Source of the DNA: Mansonella perstans
Lineage: Eukaryota; Nematoda; Chromadorea; Rhabditida; Onchocercidae
Assembly: GCA_037074765.1 (NCBI GenBank)
Contig: JBAMDO010000170.1
Span: 1-64,000 of the forward strand
Reading direction: 5' to 3'
Length of the DNA: 64,000 bases
In this document: piece after piece, positions 24,701-37,625 of the stretch
Layout: every line of letters starts with the position of its first letter
Numbering within the stretch: position 1 is the stretch's first letter
Made by a program: the position numbers and the translations under genes
Notes under the pieces: model-generated
Databases searched by the model: none
What the model saw: the letters and a program-made list of their open reading frames with translations, nothing else
Told to the model about the DNA's origin: nothing

Positions 24701-27700
24701 TGAAACGCTGAATTCAAGAATCGAAGAAACTGCTCGATTTGATATCTTGGCTCCTCCTGTTGTGCGAAGTGTTCTGGGTGCTTGTGGTTGCAATCGTGAA
24801 ATAGAACTTGCAATCTTGAGACAATTTACTTTTAGGTGACGCCTATGACCTCATTTTATAGGAAAAGAGAAAGTTGTAAGAAACTTATAACCATTGAGCT
24901 CTATTGTACTGTATTTTATACTGCAATACTGTTATTCTTTGTTACGTTTTAGTGAGTTTTTTGAAACTTCTTCAGCTTGAAATTATGTTAGGATTTCAGA
25001 AATTTTTTATTTAGTTGAAATTTTCTGAAGTTTTTTTTTTAGTTCTTCGCTACAGCGGATGTCTGTCATCGTACATGACCCAGAGGACGAATCGCATGAT
25101 ATGACTCTGTATTGCAAAGGTGCTCCGGAAATGATAGCTTCGCTCTGTCATCCATCCAGTATACCTTCCAACTACAGTGTTCGTTCACCTGAATCATTTC
25201 CTAAGAATTATTGTTACCAGAATATTTCAGAATAATCGGGCAGTCTTTTTTACACTCTTCTTGCTGTTGTTCCTCATGTCGTAAATCATCAGATGAATTT
25301 TTTTTTTTCTTCATCGTTTTGCGCATAGTGGGTGGTATTTAAGTGTAAAGATTTCATTTTTTGAGTATAGCTTTTGCTCAAAATTCATTGTATGTTCAAA
25401 CACAGCAAAAAACTTAAAGCACAATGTTTTGAAATAATTATTTAGTGGACATTTTTTTCTGATGCCTTGTTTTTTTTCGTAAACTTTAAAATTTGAAATT
25501 GTTGGACATTTTCTTTTGTCCAACAGTTTTTCAAATCTTTCGGTAATTGCAGAACTCAGTTAATTAACATTTTCTATATAAGTGGTAACTTTACAGAACG
25601 TAGTGAATGATTATGCACAACACGGATATCGATTGATTGCAGTAGCTTACAAGAAGTTGCATATCAGTTTCCCGAAATCGCAAAGAGTAAACAGAGAGCA
25701 AGTTGGTTTTTGTTGGTACTTAAGGAGTGGTTGTGGATTTTGAAAGTCTATTTCCTTGTTTTCAGTTCTCTAAATGATGTGCATAAGAATAATGTTCCGA
25801 AGAAAAGGAATTATTTTAGGTGGAAAATGAGCTGACATTGCTGGGCCTGGTGACGATGGAAAATCGACTGAAAACGCAGACAGTAGGTGTTATTCGTCAA
25901 CTGAATAGGTAAGTTTTTTTTTTTTTCAATCTGAGGTTCTGGTAAAAAAATTTCTTTACTGAAGCATCGTAATTAACACTTTTTTCTACAATTAAGGAAA
26001 TTATGTAAATTTCAGAGCTCATATTCGCACTGTCATGGTTACTGGTGATAACATACTCACAGCGCTTAGTGTTGCTCGTGAATGTGGAATTATACAGAGT
26101 GTAAAGAAAGCTTATATTGTAGAATGTGGTAGTCGTGATTCACCAGACTCGAGGGTTCCTCTCATATTGAAGCAGGTTTGAAATTTGGTAGTGCTTTTTT
26201 GTGATGTTTATTTCCATAATTTCTTAAGTTTTAAGCATTAATCAGCTCTGATTTGAATGCAGGTCGCTTTTCTGCTTATGTTACCGCTACTTTCACTGAA
26301 AATGTCAGGTAATTGATTTTGATTTTGTTCAGCTGATGTCAATTTCCTCCAGGCTGCTTCTTCGTCGGAGGATCTTCTAGATGATTCCTCATCAGTTTAT
26401 GACATGGAATCGAGAAGTTTTATAGATCCTGCTTACCAACTTTCAGTATCTGGTTAGTTCTGTTAGTTTCGAAGTAATATTTAAATTATTAATCGATGGT
26501 ATTTTCAAAATCGGGTGCCGTGATGATATCAGACATATTCGTTCAGTATTTAAAGAATTGCTTTACAGGTCCAACATTTGAAGTTATTTGTCGTGAATAC
26601 CCCGAATTGCTTCTCAAATTTGTAACTGTTTGTGATGTTTTTGCACGAATGTCACCTGAACAGAAACAGATGCTAGTAAACAAACTTCAAGAAGTTGAAT
26701 ACACCGTGGCAATGTGTGGTGATGGTGCTAACGACTGTGCTGCCCTGAAAGTACTTGCTGATTGTTTTCCTTTTTTATTTGCACTTATGTAGTGTCACTG
26801 GGAGAGTGAGCTATTTACGTTTTCCGATCCATGGAAGTGAGTTTAAAGCCCGTAGAATGGTTCTTGTTCGAAGAGAAAAGTAGTTGCCATTACTGGTGAT
26901 TCGTGGAAGTTGAAAAATTATTATATAAAGCTTCCAGGCAGCTCACGCTGGTATTTCGTTGTCTGAAGCAGAAGCTTCAATTGCGGCTCCATTCACTTCA
27001 CGTGTGCCTGATATTCGTTGCGTTCCAATGATTATTCGTGAAGGTATTATATAGTTATGTATTTTCATCCAGAAATAACGGTATATATGACCGAATAAAT
27101 GATCTTTTTCAGGCCGAGCAGCTTTGGTAACTTCGTTTGGAATTTTCAAATATATGGCAGGCTGCTCATTAACTCAGTTTATTTCTGTTGTTTTGCTTTA
27201 TTGGCTCACTACAAATCTTACAGATTTTCAGGTTATTTCTGTTGCTAATTTACATATCAACTTACTCTTATTGAGTTTATCAGTGTGAAGTTTTGATGAG
27301 TTTTTCAGTTTCTTTTCATCGATTTATTCCTTATAACAACAGTAGCTGCATGTTTCGGATACACTCCACCATGTCAGAAGTTGGCAGTTTCTCCCCCACC
27401 AACGGAATTACTTTCTTTTGCATCAGTACTTTCAATTGTGGGACAGCTCCTAATTGTTTTTGTTTTTCAGGTTACTTTTTTTGTTTTTGTTTTGTTTTTT
27501 TTTTTTTCAAATAAACTATCAAAGAGCAAAAAATATTCTGAGTGTGGAAACATTTTCTGATTCAGATTCCTACTCTCTCTCTTGTGCGCTTGCTGTCGAA
27601 TCTGATGAGAATAAAAGGGACTCGTTACTTATTTCCTAGCGCGATTTGCAAACGCTTATCTTCTAAAATGTTTGAAATCCAATAAATGAAAGAGGAAATT

Positions 27701-28751
27701 CGTTTCTAATTAATAATGGAGTTTTCGTTTCAGTTATCTGTTTTCATATATACTGGAGTGCAACCATGGTTTGTGCCTTATTCAACTCCATTTGGAATTT
27801 CTTTTGAGGATAAACGAAGCATGCAGGTAACGATGCCTGGATTATTTATAGGAGGGATTTCCTAGTTATGTTTACCCTGTGATTTTTTTTATATTTGCTT
27901 ACTGTTTGTTGATCAGGCATTGGGTACTATAAAGCGCAATGGCTTGGATTTGATTTGCAGGGAACTGCAGTATTTTGTTTGTCCGCTTTCCAGTATTTAA
28001 CTTTGGCAGTGATTTATAGCAGAGGACCTCCATATCGTAAAACGATTTTTAGTAACACTCCTCTTTGTGCATCCCTTGGTTAGTTCTATATGGTTCTGTC
28101 GATAGTTCACATGTTTGCTTTAGTTTAAAGCTGTTTAGAAAAATATTTTGATTAGACGAATTGACAAAGTTTTTCTTTCAGTAATATTAATTTCTATCTG
28201 TGTATGGCTCACAGTTAATCCTCCGTATTTTGTGGCTAAACACATGGAATATGATCCACTTCCGGAGCTTGCGTATCGGATTTTCATACTTGTTGTTGCT
28301 TTCAATTACATTTTATGCGCCTACTTGTATGAAACAGGAATTATCGAATACCTAGTACTTAATATTTGTGAAAAGTAAGTTACCTTTTTTCTCTCTCATA
28401 TTGTGCATAAGAGTTTTAATGGCTAGAAGTTTGAGGTTGACAGCTTTCTGGCGATATGCACAGAGAGTTTTTTTTTCGGAGCTGTTTTCTAGATTTATTG
28501 ATTCAAAAAAAAAATTATTTAGCTTAACGTTTCCTAGATAAAAGGCATGATTTTTTATCATAATTAATAGCGAAACATTACAATTTAGGTGGCATAAGAA
28601 GTATTCTGTTGAGAAGGATGCAAATATACTGAATAAGAATGAAAAAATTTTACGTTCGATTAGCAGCAGCCCAAGCTGGATTCCGAGTGCAGCTGAAAAA
28701 CCTAATAATGATCATTTTGGGTTACACCATACCCAAATTCCGCACAAATAG
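21763..28751 (+). CDS. P5B-type transporter ATPase (ATP13A2/CATP family)
   Basis: 24 exons (first 21763-21852, 22014-22144, 22352-22547, 22770-22939, 23026-23218; last 28182-28374, 28589-28751) join in phase into 1169 residues, a normal length. P5B pumps sit in late endosome/lysosome membranes; human ATP13A2 exports polyamines. Visible motifs: N-terminal hydrophobic segment in exon 2, actuator TGES at 295-298, M4 motif PPALP near 420 (the P5B form; P5A has PPELP), phosphorylation motif DKTGTLT with Asp463, nucleotide-binding KGAPE near 619, ENRLK before TGDN at 714, hinge GDGAND at 842-847, then the C-terminal membrane segments. C. elegans has three such genes (catp-5, -6, -7); I cannot say which this matches. 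Exon 3 uses a weak TTTGAG acceptor chosen to keep phase; the other joins are ordinary. Confidence 0.95.
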
Positions 28752-31114
28752 TGTTGCTATTGCTCGAGATGTTACCGCTTTCAACGAAATTTGGATAGGT
28801 TGAAATTAAGAGCTGTAATGCAATACATATTTTTTGTTGAATGTTTCCCGAAATTCCAAAGTTGGTGTAGTGCATTCAAACTTCTAATATTACAAATACT
28901 TTTTTTTTCAAAATTGATCTTTCGGGTTCTTCAAATCTGATAAAGTTATTTTCCTTTTCGCATCAGCTATTTTAGCTTTAATTGTGTTTTTTTAAATCCT
29001 TCCATTAGTTAGGACAAAATATGTTCACTGTACATTCATTCATATATTTGTCATCAGCTAACTTTTGAAGAATTCGATTTGAAGAGCTCTTTTTCTCTGA
29101 GTAACAAAACAACTTAGTTAATAATATTATCATTTGTTATAAAAAAAAAAAAAAAAAATTGTCAGTCATTGTCACATAATCTTTCTTTGTAATGTCATTG
29201 TCACTTTTTTTACAGTTTACATTTTAGTCGTACTGTTGTTGATAAGGTATAACTTGCCTCATCCGTAGAAAAATTAAGAAGAATTTTGTTGCATCTTAAT
29301 TTTATTTTCCTTAATTATATTCGTATTTTTGTTGCATTCTCTAATTTTCTATTTGAATTTTTTTTAATTTTAATTTTTTCTTTTTCATTTCTTTTCCAAA
29401 AAACTTCTGGAAAATGAAACTCTGTATTTGTTTGAAAAAAACATCATGAACTGATGATGGATATTTATGATTTTGATTTTTGTTGATTGATTGAATCGTG
29501 GAAGGAAAGAATTACTACTTTTTTCCACAGTGACATTTAACAATTCTTCCTTGTTTCTTGCTGCTTTCTGGACATCCTAATTGTATAACTTTTATCTACT
29601 GCTCGACTTACAATCATTTTCCAGTGAAATTTCAATGAATTAGCAGTCACCTTCTGAGATCAAACTTGAAGCATTTCACACACATTAACACAGGTCATTT
29701 CTTGGTAATTTCCACAGGGTTATTTATCTTCTATCTATCGTTCGTCCCGCTCGTTTCTTTATAAGTTTTACAGATCAAATGCTTCAACAGTATTTCACCA
29801 GAATGTGTTTCACTGCTGTATTTCACTGAAAGCATAATTTGCGAGAGCCTTTTGGAAATTTCACATTTAGCTAACAAAACTCAATCGGAGTGAATGTAAC
29901 AAAACCAGTGTCCTCGCTATGCTATCCTGGATAAACGTAAGATCGATTGTTACATTTACAGATTTCAGGTTCACTATTATAACAACCATTCCATTCGTTG
30001 CATGTTGTTGTTCAGTGAGGTATAATCATTCGGTAACAAAAATTTGCTATGGGTAGCGTAAGAAATTCTACAGTAAGAAATACTGCAGAGTTTGAGAGAA
30101 GACTGCTTTCTCAATGAACAGAGCAGAATGGATAATTTAGATTGATACACACATACAAACACAAAAGATTTACTTAAGTGTAGCATTTATTGAAAGTCTT
30201 GATAAGGTTAAGAAATTTGACACGACGACAGTAAATGTTGACTTCACTCGCTGAGGACAGGTAAGTTTTCCAATAAACACCGATGAGCGGTACCGAGCTA
30301 CGGACCGCGGTACTAAAGCAAAGTTTAACCTCCTAATAAACACGGTGAGCGATATCGAACTCCAGACCGGACCGAGCTACCAGAGCAGAGTTTGACGGTC
30401 TATCACTATCTCCATAAGATCAGCACATTTATATCTTACTGTAAAGTGCTGTAATATTTCGTATTAAGATACCTGTGATGAAATTTAACATTTTGCATCA
30501 GATATCTATAATAATGAGATTTAACACACTTCTTCAATGCACCTTACTGCGGTCGAGAATTCAACCCGGAACTCTTAGAACCCTCCGAAACGTTTTAATA
30601 AAAATAAAGAAGTGTGGGACAAACAGGTCAATTAGCAAAACGGTTAATTTTGATACCAAGATAATGCTCGAATATAGGTAGTAAATGTGATAAGATTATT
30701 TAGAAATGTCTCCACAAAAAAAATTTTATGTTTTTTGGAATAGAATAATTAAAAGTGAGCTTCATTAGCGACGATAAAATACAGATTTTGATATCATAGC
30801 TCAATTCTGTATATTCAGGACTGCAATGGTAAAACTTTCAGCAGTAATAGATCATAGGTCCAGAAAGTATGGGGTTAAGGTAACAAACGAAATTTAACAT
30901 GTTTACTGCAATGAGATTTAAAATATGATGTTAAAAATATACTGCTCATTGTTCTTAGCTAAACAACAAAATACTGCTATGATGTTGATTTGTTTGTTAA
31001 GCTTTAAAAAAAAATTTATTTGATGTTGAACTTCACATTTATTTATGTTGTTTACTGATGACTGATAACAAAAAAAAATCAAGCGAAAATACTAATTAAT
31101 AAACAATCTTATAC
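28752..31114. other. Convergent spacer between ATPase (+) and SLC7 (-) genes
   Basis: Contains the 3' ends of both neighbours and no gene I can support. Poly-A and poly-T tracts are frequent (for example 29141-29158). On the minus strand AATAAA at about 31043 lies about 70 bases past the SLC7 stop and is a likely polyadenylation signal. Confidence 0.5.
30265..30403. repeat. Tandem duplication of about 65-70 bp
   Basis: Two adjacent copies share AATAAACAC, GAGCGRTAYCGA, ACCGAGCTAC and AAAGTTT/AGAGTTTGA. The copies are relatively GC-rich compared with their surroundings. No tRNA-like folding elements (A and B boxes) are recognisable. Confidence 0.55.
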
Positions 31115-34100
31115 TCACAACTGCTTCGTATCGTCCACAACAATGAACAACTTTTGTATGAATTTCGTCATCATTTCTGAAATTTCACTAAATTAACCTA
31201 ATGTCAATTTATTTGGCAGGTAGAAGGAAAAAACGAGCACAGTGTAAAGTAGTCGAACACTTAACAAAAAAGCAGAAAGCCTCTTGCCTAAGACGCCTAA
31301 GCCCTACTAACCATCAATTAATTTATTCATTCTTGAGGCCAATAATGAAATATACATATAATCAAGTGATGATGAAATACCTGAAGCCCTGCCTAAGAAG
31401 CTTAAGCCCTAACCGTCAGCTAATTTATTCTTGAGGCCATTATAATCAAGTGATGAAATGAAATACCTGAAGCTATCCCAATGCATTTCGGTTTATTTTT
31501 CCATGCCACAAATATTAAATAAACAGGAACTGCAGTAAGCATTATTGCGATACCAACTGCTGCAAAAGGATCCATTTACTACTACAAATCCCGAAGGCAT
31601 TAAATCTACTGAAAAAATAGAATAGAATCATAAGAGAAGTGAAAATCCATCTTTTTTTGAAAAGGACGAACCTGTATCCTTCGGTGAACCAAGAACAGGT
31701 AAGACCACTAAAGCAATACATCCAATCAGAAAAATGATCGGGAAGGCGAGGTTGACCTAGAAAATCATGACAGTTATAGAGTTCAAACAGAAAGTTGGCA
31801 ACTTATTTCCAACGAAACAGAAAAAACAGTTCTTCTGATACCACACCAAATATAACTAACCTTGATCGGCCTTTCCGCATCCGGCATTTTTTTTCGTAAC
31901 CACAGCAGTGCGGCCATCACGCAGCAAATAGCCAACCAATATACTATTTGGATATAACTGATGAGTGACATTATATTGTCCGACAAAGCAAGGTATGCTA
32001 TGGAAAGTAATCCCTACAAAACAATTTCATATTGCAGCGCAAGGCTATAACGCAGACTTACGCAAAATAATACTAAATTAGCATTGTGTTGTTGTTAATT
32101 AAACACTAGAAATTAATTACCAATTGCTTGGTATCACACAGTAGAAAAATGTTCTATATTGTCCCATTATTTCAATTTTAAATCCACTTCCTCAAGATTA
32201 TTCATACAAATTTGGGTTCACAAAAACCGTCAAAACAAACCGTAAAAATGACTGCAGGAATCGGTGTACGGGTATTTTTATTGATCATTGTTAAAACCAG
32301 CGGCATATGTCCTTCTCGTGCTCCAACATAGAATAGTCTGGAAATCAATTTGACAAAAATCAGAATCTCTATGTCTCTAGAAACGCTTTATTCAAGATTA
32401 ATTCCAAAAAACCTGGATGAAGTAAAAATCACTCCATTTGCTGAACCAATTGTTGAACATGCAACAAATAGAGGCATTACAAAGGCAAATCGTCCATAAA
32501 TTTTGTTAGCGAAATCCTTTAAAAGAAAACAAACAATATAAATTGGCAGCTCTGCTTGAATTCTAGAATTTACTATTAAAATCTCATATAATAATACATT
32601 AAATTATGCTTAATTTTCCAAACGAATTAGCAAAAACTCAAAAAGAATAGAGCGAACAACAACTTACAACAGCTACTGCTTGATTAATCAGCATTTCATC
32701 TGGAGTAATCAGCGTATATAAAGCAACATTTGTTAACGTATATACTACCGTACATATAGTACATGATATAGCAATTGCTAGGGGTAAATTTCTAAAATGA
32801 TTTCTCATAACATTAGTTCAACTCCAGATTTTTGCGCTGAACAGAAGAAGATATTTATTCTTACAGTTAACATTATAGACGTGATAAACGAAAGGATAAT
32901 AAATAACTCTCCTAATTAATGGATCATTATAAACGCATGTATAAAGAGATAGCCCAAATAAATCGCTGTTATGCTGCATCATAGCAAAAACTATTGGCAA
33001 ATTATAATATTAAGTGAAAAGAGGTACCGTACCGTCTTGGATTCTGCAATTCTTCAACGATGAAATTCAAATAATTCCATCCTTGATATGCAAAAAGACC
33101 TGAATAGAACGCTAGCGAAACGGACTCAACTTTTGATGCTGTATTCTCGAATATATTTTCGAATGATTCCCTATACTGCGGCTTTCCTGTAATTACATGT
33201 CTACATTTCCATTACTCCGAACAAAATGATAATCTTGTTCGGCAACACTTGGATAACCAAGCACCCTTATTCAAGAACAGCACTATCTGTTCCATACGAA
33301 AAAGATCCTAAAAAACAAAAGCTTAGCTTCACTCGCCATCCGGTTGGCCGCCGACATCTTCTGTTGCGACCAAACAAAGAAAATTAATCAAAGGCATACA
33401 CCCTGTCTATACTTCCATATCTCCGAACAAAATGATAATCTTGTTCGGCAACATCTGGATAACCACAAGCACTCTTATTCAAGGAGAACACTATCTGTTC
33501 CATACGAAAAAGATCCTAAACTCGCCATCCGGTTGGCTAGCAGCGGACGGACATCTTCTGTTGCAACCAAACAAAGAAAATCAATCAAAGGCATACACCT
33601 ACTCCTAAAGGTGTTTCCATATCAACACTTCCGTGTTAGGACGTCAAAAGCCTACTTTAACATAATGGACAGTTGAGCGTCCACAACGTCATTCTGCTCT
33701 AAATATCCAAGAAATGTCACTATCAACATCAACATTGCCTTCTCGGCGAAGTCTGGATATCTGGAATCGTGGGTCACCTATCGCTATCACATGCGTTTTC
33801 TCGAACGCTCCCATCATCTCTGGCTCCGTTCAGTCCTCACAACATCTATTGCGCATTGATCATGTAACAAATGAGACGGTCCTTCAACAGATACTAGCTG
33901 TACTAGTATTGAAGCGATATTGCTGAAGTCACAGTTAGGTCACGTTGGGAAGGGTATGTTTTCAGGACTTAGGAATCACCGCCTTCCTAAGATTCTCCTA
34001 ATGCTGAATTAGCATTGGCTCCTACTTGACAGATACTCCAAACGAGAGACATAAAAAGTCCCTAAAATATCACTTCAACCTCAGCCATATTCCTTACCAT

Positions 34101-35603
34101 ACCAATGGTCTAGACTTTGACATCCAATCGGGAGACATGAAGAGATACAATTCATAATGTTGCGCTATTCTTTGAGATTATCCAGAGTAGAATCAACGCG
34201 CTATACTTTAAGATTACCCGCAGAATTACCCGTAGAATCAACGTGGAGGAGAAAAGATATTGTAGAAAAACCTGTACATCACCGCCTACACCACCTGAAC
34301 AGACTTTTCGCTGTATCATATGCAAGTACACTATCTTCCCGCTTGTGTGATCTTCTTGGTCACAAGCGAGTATGCGCGTCAAAAGTGTGTGACATTCCAA
34401 AATCCTTGTTTGCGAAGTTAAGCCACGACGACGACGACAAATCCATATAATAGAATATTACCTAACATTACCACATGCATAACTGCAAGCAAACCTTATA
34501 TGCTACCTGCTGTTGTGAAAAAAATTTAAAAAAAAAAAGGAAAAAAACGCGCAAAGAATAATGCACGACAGAGCAAAAGAAAACAACCTGATATTAATAG
34601 TACTGCACCAGTGCCAATAATCAAAAACAGCGCAAATAACTTTGCAACAGTGAAAAAATCCTGTACCATAGTTGCTAAGCGTATTGACATACAATTTATT
34701 GCCGTCAGAATTACTGTAGTAAAATAAAAGAAACATTTTTTTTTAAATTTCAAATTTGGAAAGGAAAACATTTTATTTTTTAAACTACGAAGATGATATT
34801 TCACTTGGAAAAACTTCCAAAATATTAATTAAATCTAGCTGTTCCTAGTCTCTCCCCTTACTGGCAACTATGTTAAAACAAATTCCAAACAATTGAAATC
34901 ATTTTTTACAAAGACTTACTAAGCAAAATTGTTGCAAGTAATATCGAAAGATATCCAGGAGGCTCACAAGATGGATAAAACGGTTTCAGCATGTATATCG
35001 CAAAAGTTAATGCTACAACTGTGCAAGTACACGGTCTACAAAAAATCAAATGAGATGGGAAATAAAAATGGAGGATTTGAAAATGAGCAAAACGAGCAAT
35101 TTTCAATAAGCACATTATGTTGCTAAAAATCACCTTACCACCACAGCTTCAACCCAAAGACGTATGAACGCCAGAAAAGGCCCAAATGATTCCATTATAT
35201 AAGCATAATCTCCGCCGGACTTGTGAATTAGAGTGCCAAGTTCGGCGTAACAGTATGCACCAATCGCAGCGAATACACCACAAGCCACCCAAACAATCAA
35301 TGATAATCCTACACTTCCCGCAGCTGAAAAATCAATTTAAAAATATGAATCTAAACAGATATAAAATTTTTTGTCCCATTAAATTCTTATTATGTAATTT
35401 TTTCATGAACATCTTTACATGATAATTAGAAAAAGCAAAGCAAAGAATGACTAATACCTACCCTCCTGGACACCTTTTGGTGACACAAATATTCCAGATC
35501 CAATGATACACCCAACGATTATGGAAATACCATTAAATAGTGTTAGCGATTTTGCAAGGCCAACATTTTCATCTCTTGAAGAAGCATCATTTTGTGAAGC
35601 CAT
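31115..35603 (-). CDS. SLC7/LAT-type amino-acid transporter light chain
   Basis: Twelve minus-strand exons join in phase into 481 residues: 35603-35462, 35323-35134, 35035-34920, 34713-34588, 33186-33033, 32791-32668, 32516-32413, 32337-32241, 32013-31861, 31756-31672, 31559-31467, 31176-31115. The family exchanges amino acids across the plasma membrane with twelve membrane helices. Evidence: the APC-family helix 1 motif GCIIGSGIF near the N-terminus, [13 protein letters not shown] [41 protein letters not shown], and [16 protein letters not shown]. Cys134 in FYPSCEPPG lies where LAT light chains disulphide-bond to their SLC3 heavy chain, so a partner is expected. C. elegans relatives are the AAT proteins. 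Intron 4 holds a tandem duplication and the last intron another. Upstream exon 2 uses the GTGATT donor, five bases beyond a GTAAGG decoy, to keep VVVRPC in frame. Confidence 0.93.
31279..31473. repeat. Tandem duplication spanning the end of SLC7 exon 11
   Basis: Two copies (about 31279-31387 and 31388-31473) share GCCTAAG, CTTAAGCCCTA, TTCTTGAGGCCA and GAAATACCTGAAG. The upper copy includes the real exon 11 donor, so a second donor-like sequence (minus strand CTTCAG then GTATTTCAT) lies in the lower copy, 80-90 bases further into the intron. Confidence 0.7.
33202..33604. repeat. About 200-bp tandem duplication in SLC7 intron 4
   Basis: Two adjacent copies, about 33202-33406 and 33407-33604, are clearly alike over their whole length. 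Shared words include CCGAACAAAATGATAATCTT, ACACTATCTGTTCCATACGA, CGCCATCCGGTTGGC, CATCTTCTGTTGC and CAAAGGCATACACC. Copies differ by small indels and substitutions. They lie just outside the exon 5 acceptor. The sequence is richer in GC than the rest of the intron and could be part of a dispersed repeat family, which cannot be tested within this window. Confidence 0.85.
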
Positions 35604-36556
35604 TTTAACTGATTGTAGTAAAAGCTGAAAATCAGTTCTATCTAATTCAACTAATCAATGATGATTAGTTCGCAACACGTATCAAAGTAATAGCTACGAA
35701 AATATGTGTAAACAAAAGTCAGTCAGTGAATAATAAAAAAGTAATAGGAGAATAAGAAATACACAGAAATGTTTGTACCAAAAATCCCTTATAAAATACA
35801 AGAACAGACTTCATCTACTCTTACAAAACTATAAGGGAATGTATTGAAAGGTTCCTTATGTTACTCCCTATTGACTTGCAGGTAAATTTAAAATTTCAGA
35901 ATTCAAATCCCACTAAATCTCTTCGAAGAATAATTGTGGTCGCATTATGAATTAACAATATCCCAAGCTAAATCGATCGTATTTTGCCTTCCCATTATTG
36001 AATTTTACTTGGGGTCGATAAGGTCAAGTAGTAATCAGACTACTGAGATGGGAATCCTTCAAAATGAATTATTCAAGATGTTACTCCGACCAAAACTCGC
36101 GGTTCGTTCCCGACTACTTTAACTAACTCGCCTGACTCTTAAATACTTTTTAAAATGGCTGATCAGAAAACATAGACATTAATTTTTCCTCCCCTTTTGT
36201 TAATTTTCAGCCAGTTGCACACCTATGTACCTAGCTACCCTATTTCAGGAAAATGGTAATGATTGGGCAACTTCTGCCGCTGTTAGCAGCATTCCCGTTA
36301 ATTCTTTCATAAACCGTTTTGTCATGGAGCAAACAAAATCCTTTCATTGAAATTCTTTGAATAATGAAAAAAATTGAAAAGATAGAAAATTAAAGAGCGA
36401 AAATCACATTTATTATATTAACTTTTGATCATGCAGCCTTTTTGTGTTGAAAATTATTCGAATGTATTTCGCAATTTTCTGCTTTTTTTTTTGCAGAACG
36501 ATGTTAATTTCGGCCACTTATCTCATTTGTAATGTGCATCATATTTCAAGAACAAA

Positions 36557-36790
36557 CAGTGGACAGTGGAAAGTATTGGTCACTTAGCAATTAAGGAAAA
36601 ATAAATTAAGGACTAGTGTCACTTAGCAATGGACAGTAAGGATCAGAGATTAAGGATGTCACATAGCAATGGGTAGTCAGGATTAGAGTCACTACTATCA
36701 CTCAGCAATGGATAGTAAGGATCAAGGATTAAGGATGTCACTTAGCTCTTGTTCCTTTAAGCGTCATTAGTGTTACTTAGCTGTCCTTCC
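36557..36790. repeat. Imperfect 40-60 bp tandem repeat
   Basis: Four to five irregular units built from ATGGACAGTAAGGATCA, GATTAAGGATGTCA and CACTTAGCAATGG. Unit length varies through internal deletions. Confidence 0.7.
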
Positions 36791-37202
36791 TTTAAAGGTC
36801 ATAGGCGTGTAATAGCAGCAAATATATTTTAGTTTAAAAAACTTTTCTTAATAAAGCCATTCTAATAGTACATTCTTTTTTACAATTCTTTATTTCACCC
36901 GGCTGCCTGCAAATTGCCCGCTCTATTGTCGGCCTATAGAAAAGAAAAGAAAAAGCAAAAAATAGTTGGGGATAGGCGACAGCAAAAATTTCAGCCATTT
37001 CACCTATATTTCGTCCATAATGTCAAATTTTACTGTAGCTTCTGTTGCATATTCCAAATTAAAATTAGGCTACTAAAATTTGGGAACCTCAATTAGGCTA
37101 CTGAAATTCTTGGAACCTTAACTTATCACAGCTAAAACTCGATAATACACAAATTCATTATGATGATAAATTAATTTCAAAATGTACACATAGCTTGATA
37201 TG

Positions 37203-37322
37203 AAGTGGAAATGGCATTGGATCAAATTACTGATAGTATTGATTGGTACGGTAAGTAATGAGTAATGGATATAAGTAATGGCCAAATTACTGATATTAAT
37301 GATTGGTACAGTAAGTAATGCA
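37203..37322. repeat. Tandem duplication of about 60 bp
   Basis: Two copies share CAAATTACTGATA, TGATTGGTAC and GTAAGTAATG. A second, independent 50-bp duplication lies at 37529-37625 (TGGTCACACTGTCATTTAGC shared). Confidence 0.7.
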
Positions 37323-37528
37323 TTATGATGAGAAGAATTGGAATGAGAGTAGTTGGATAGGAGACATTCAATAAGGAGCAAATACGTCATATTGGACAAC
37401 GCAGTATTGCCCATCGTAACGCCCATCATCATGACGGAAATTATTTTTTAATTGTGCACCATGGCATTTATTGTCAAGTATTTCAAAATCAATAATGGTA
37501 CATTGAATATTTCAATAATTAAACTCAC

Positions 37529-37625
37529 TGATGATTGGTCACACTGTCATTTAGCCTTTTATCAGTCTTTATCTTATACTCACTGATAACTACTGGTCAC
37601 ACTGTCATTTAGCCTTTTATCAGAC
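37529..37625. repeat. Tandem duplication of about 50 bp
   Basis: Two copies sharing ACTCACTGATRA, GGTCACACTGTCATTTAGCC and TTTTATCAG, close together in the SLC7-SLC5 spacer. Confidence 0.75.

Noticed and set aside
31560..31610. Earlier acceptor for SLC7 exon 11 (TTTTTTCAG near 31612)
   Set aside because: Leads to a stop before the conserved end; TTTTGCAG at 31560 keeps [14 protein letters not shown] in frame.
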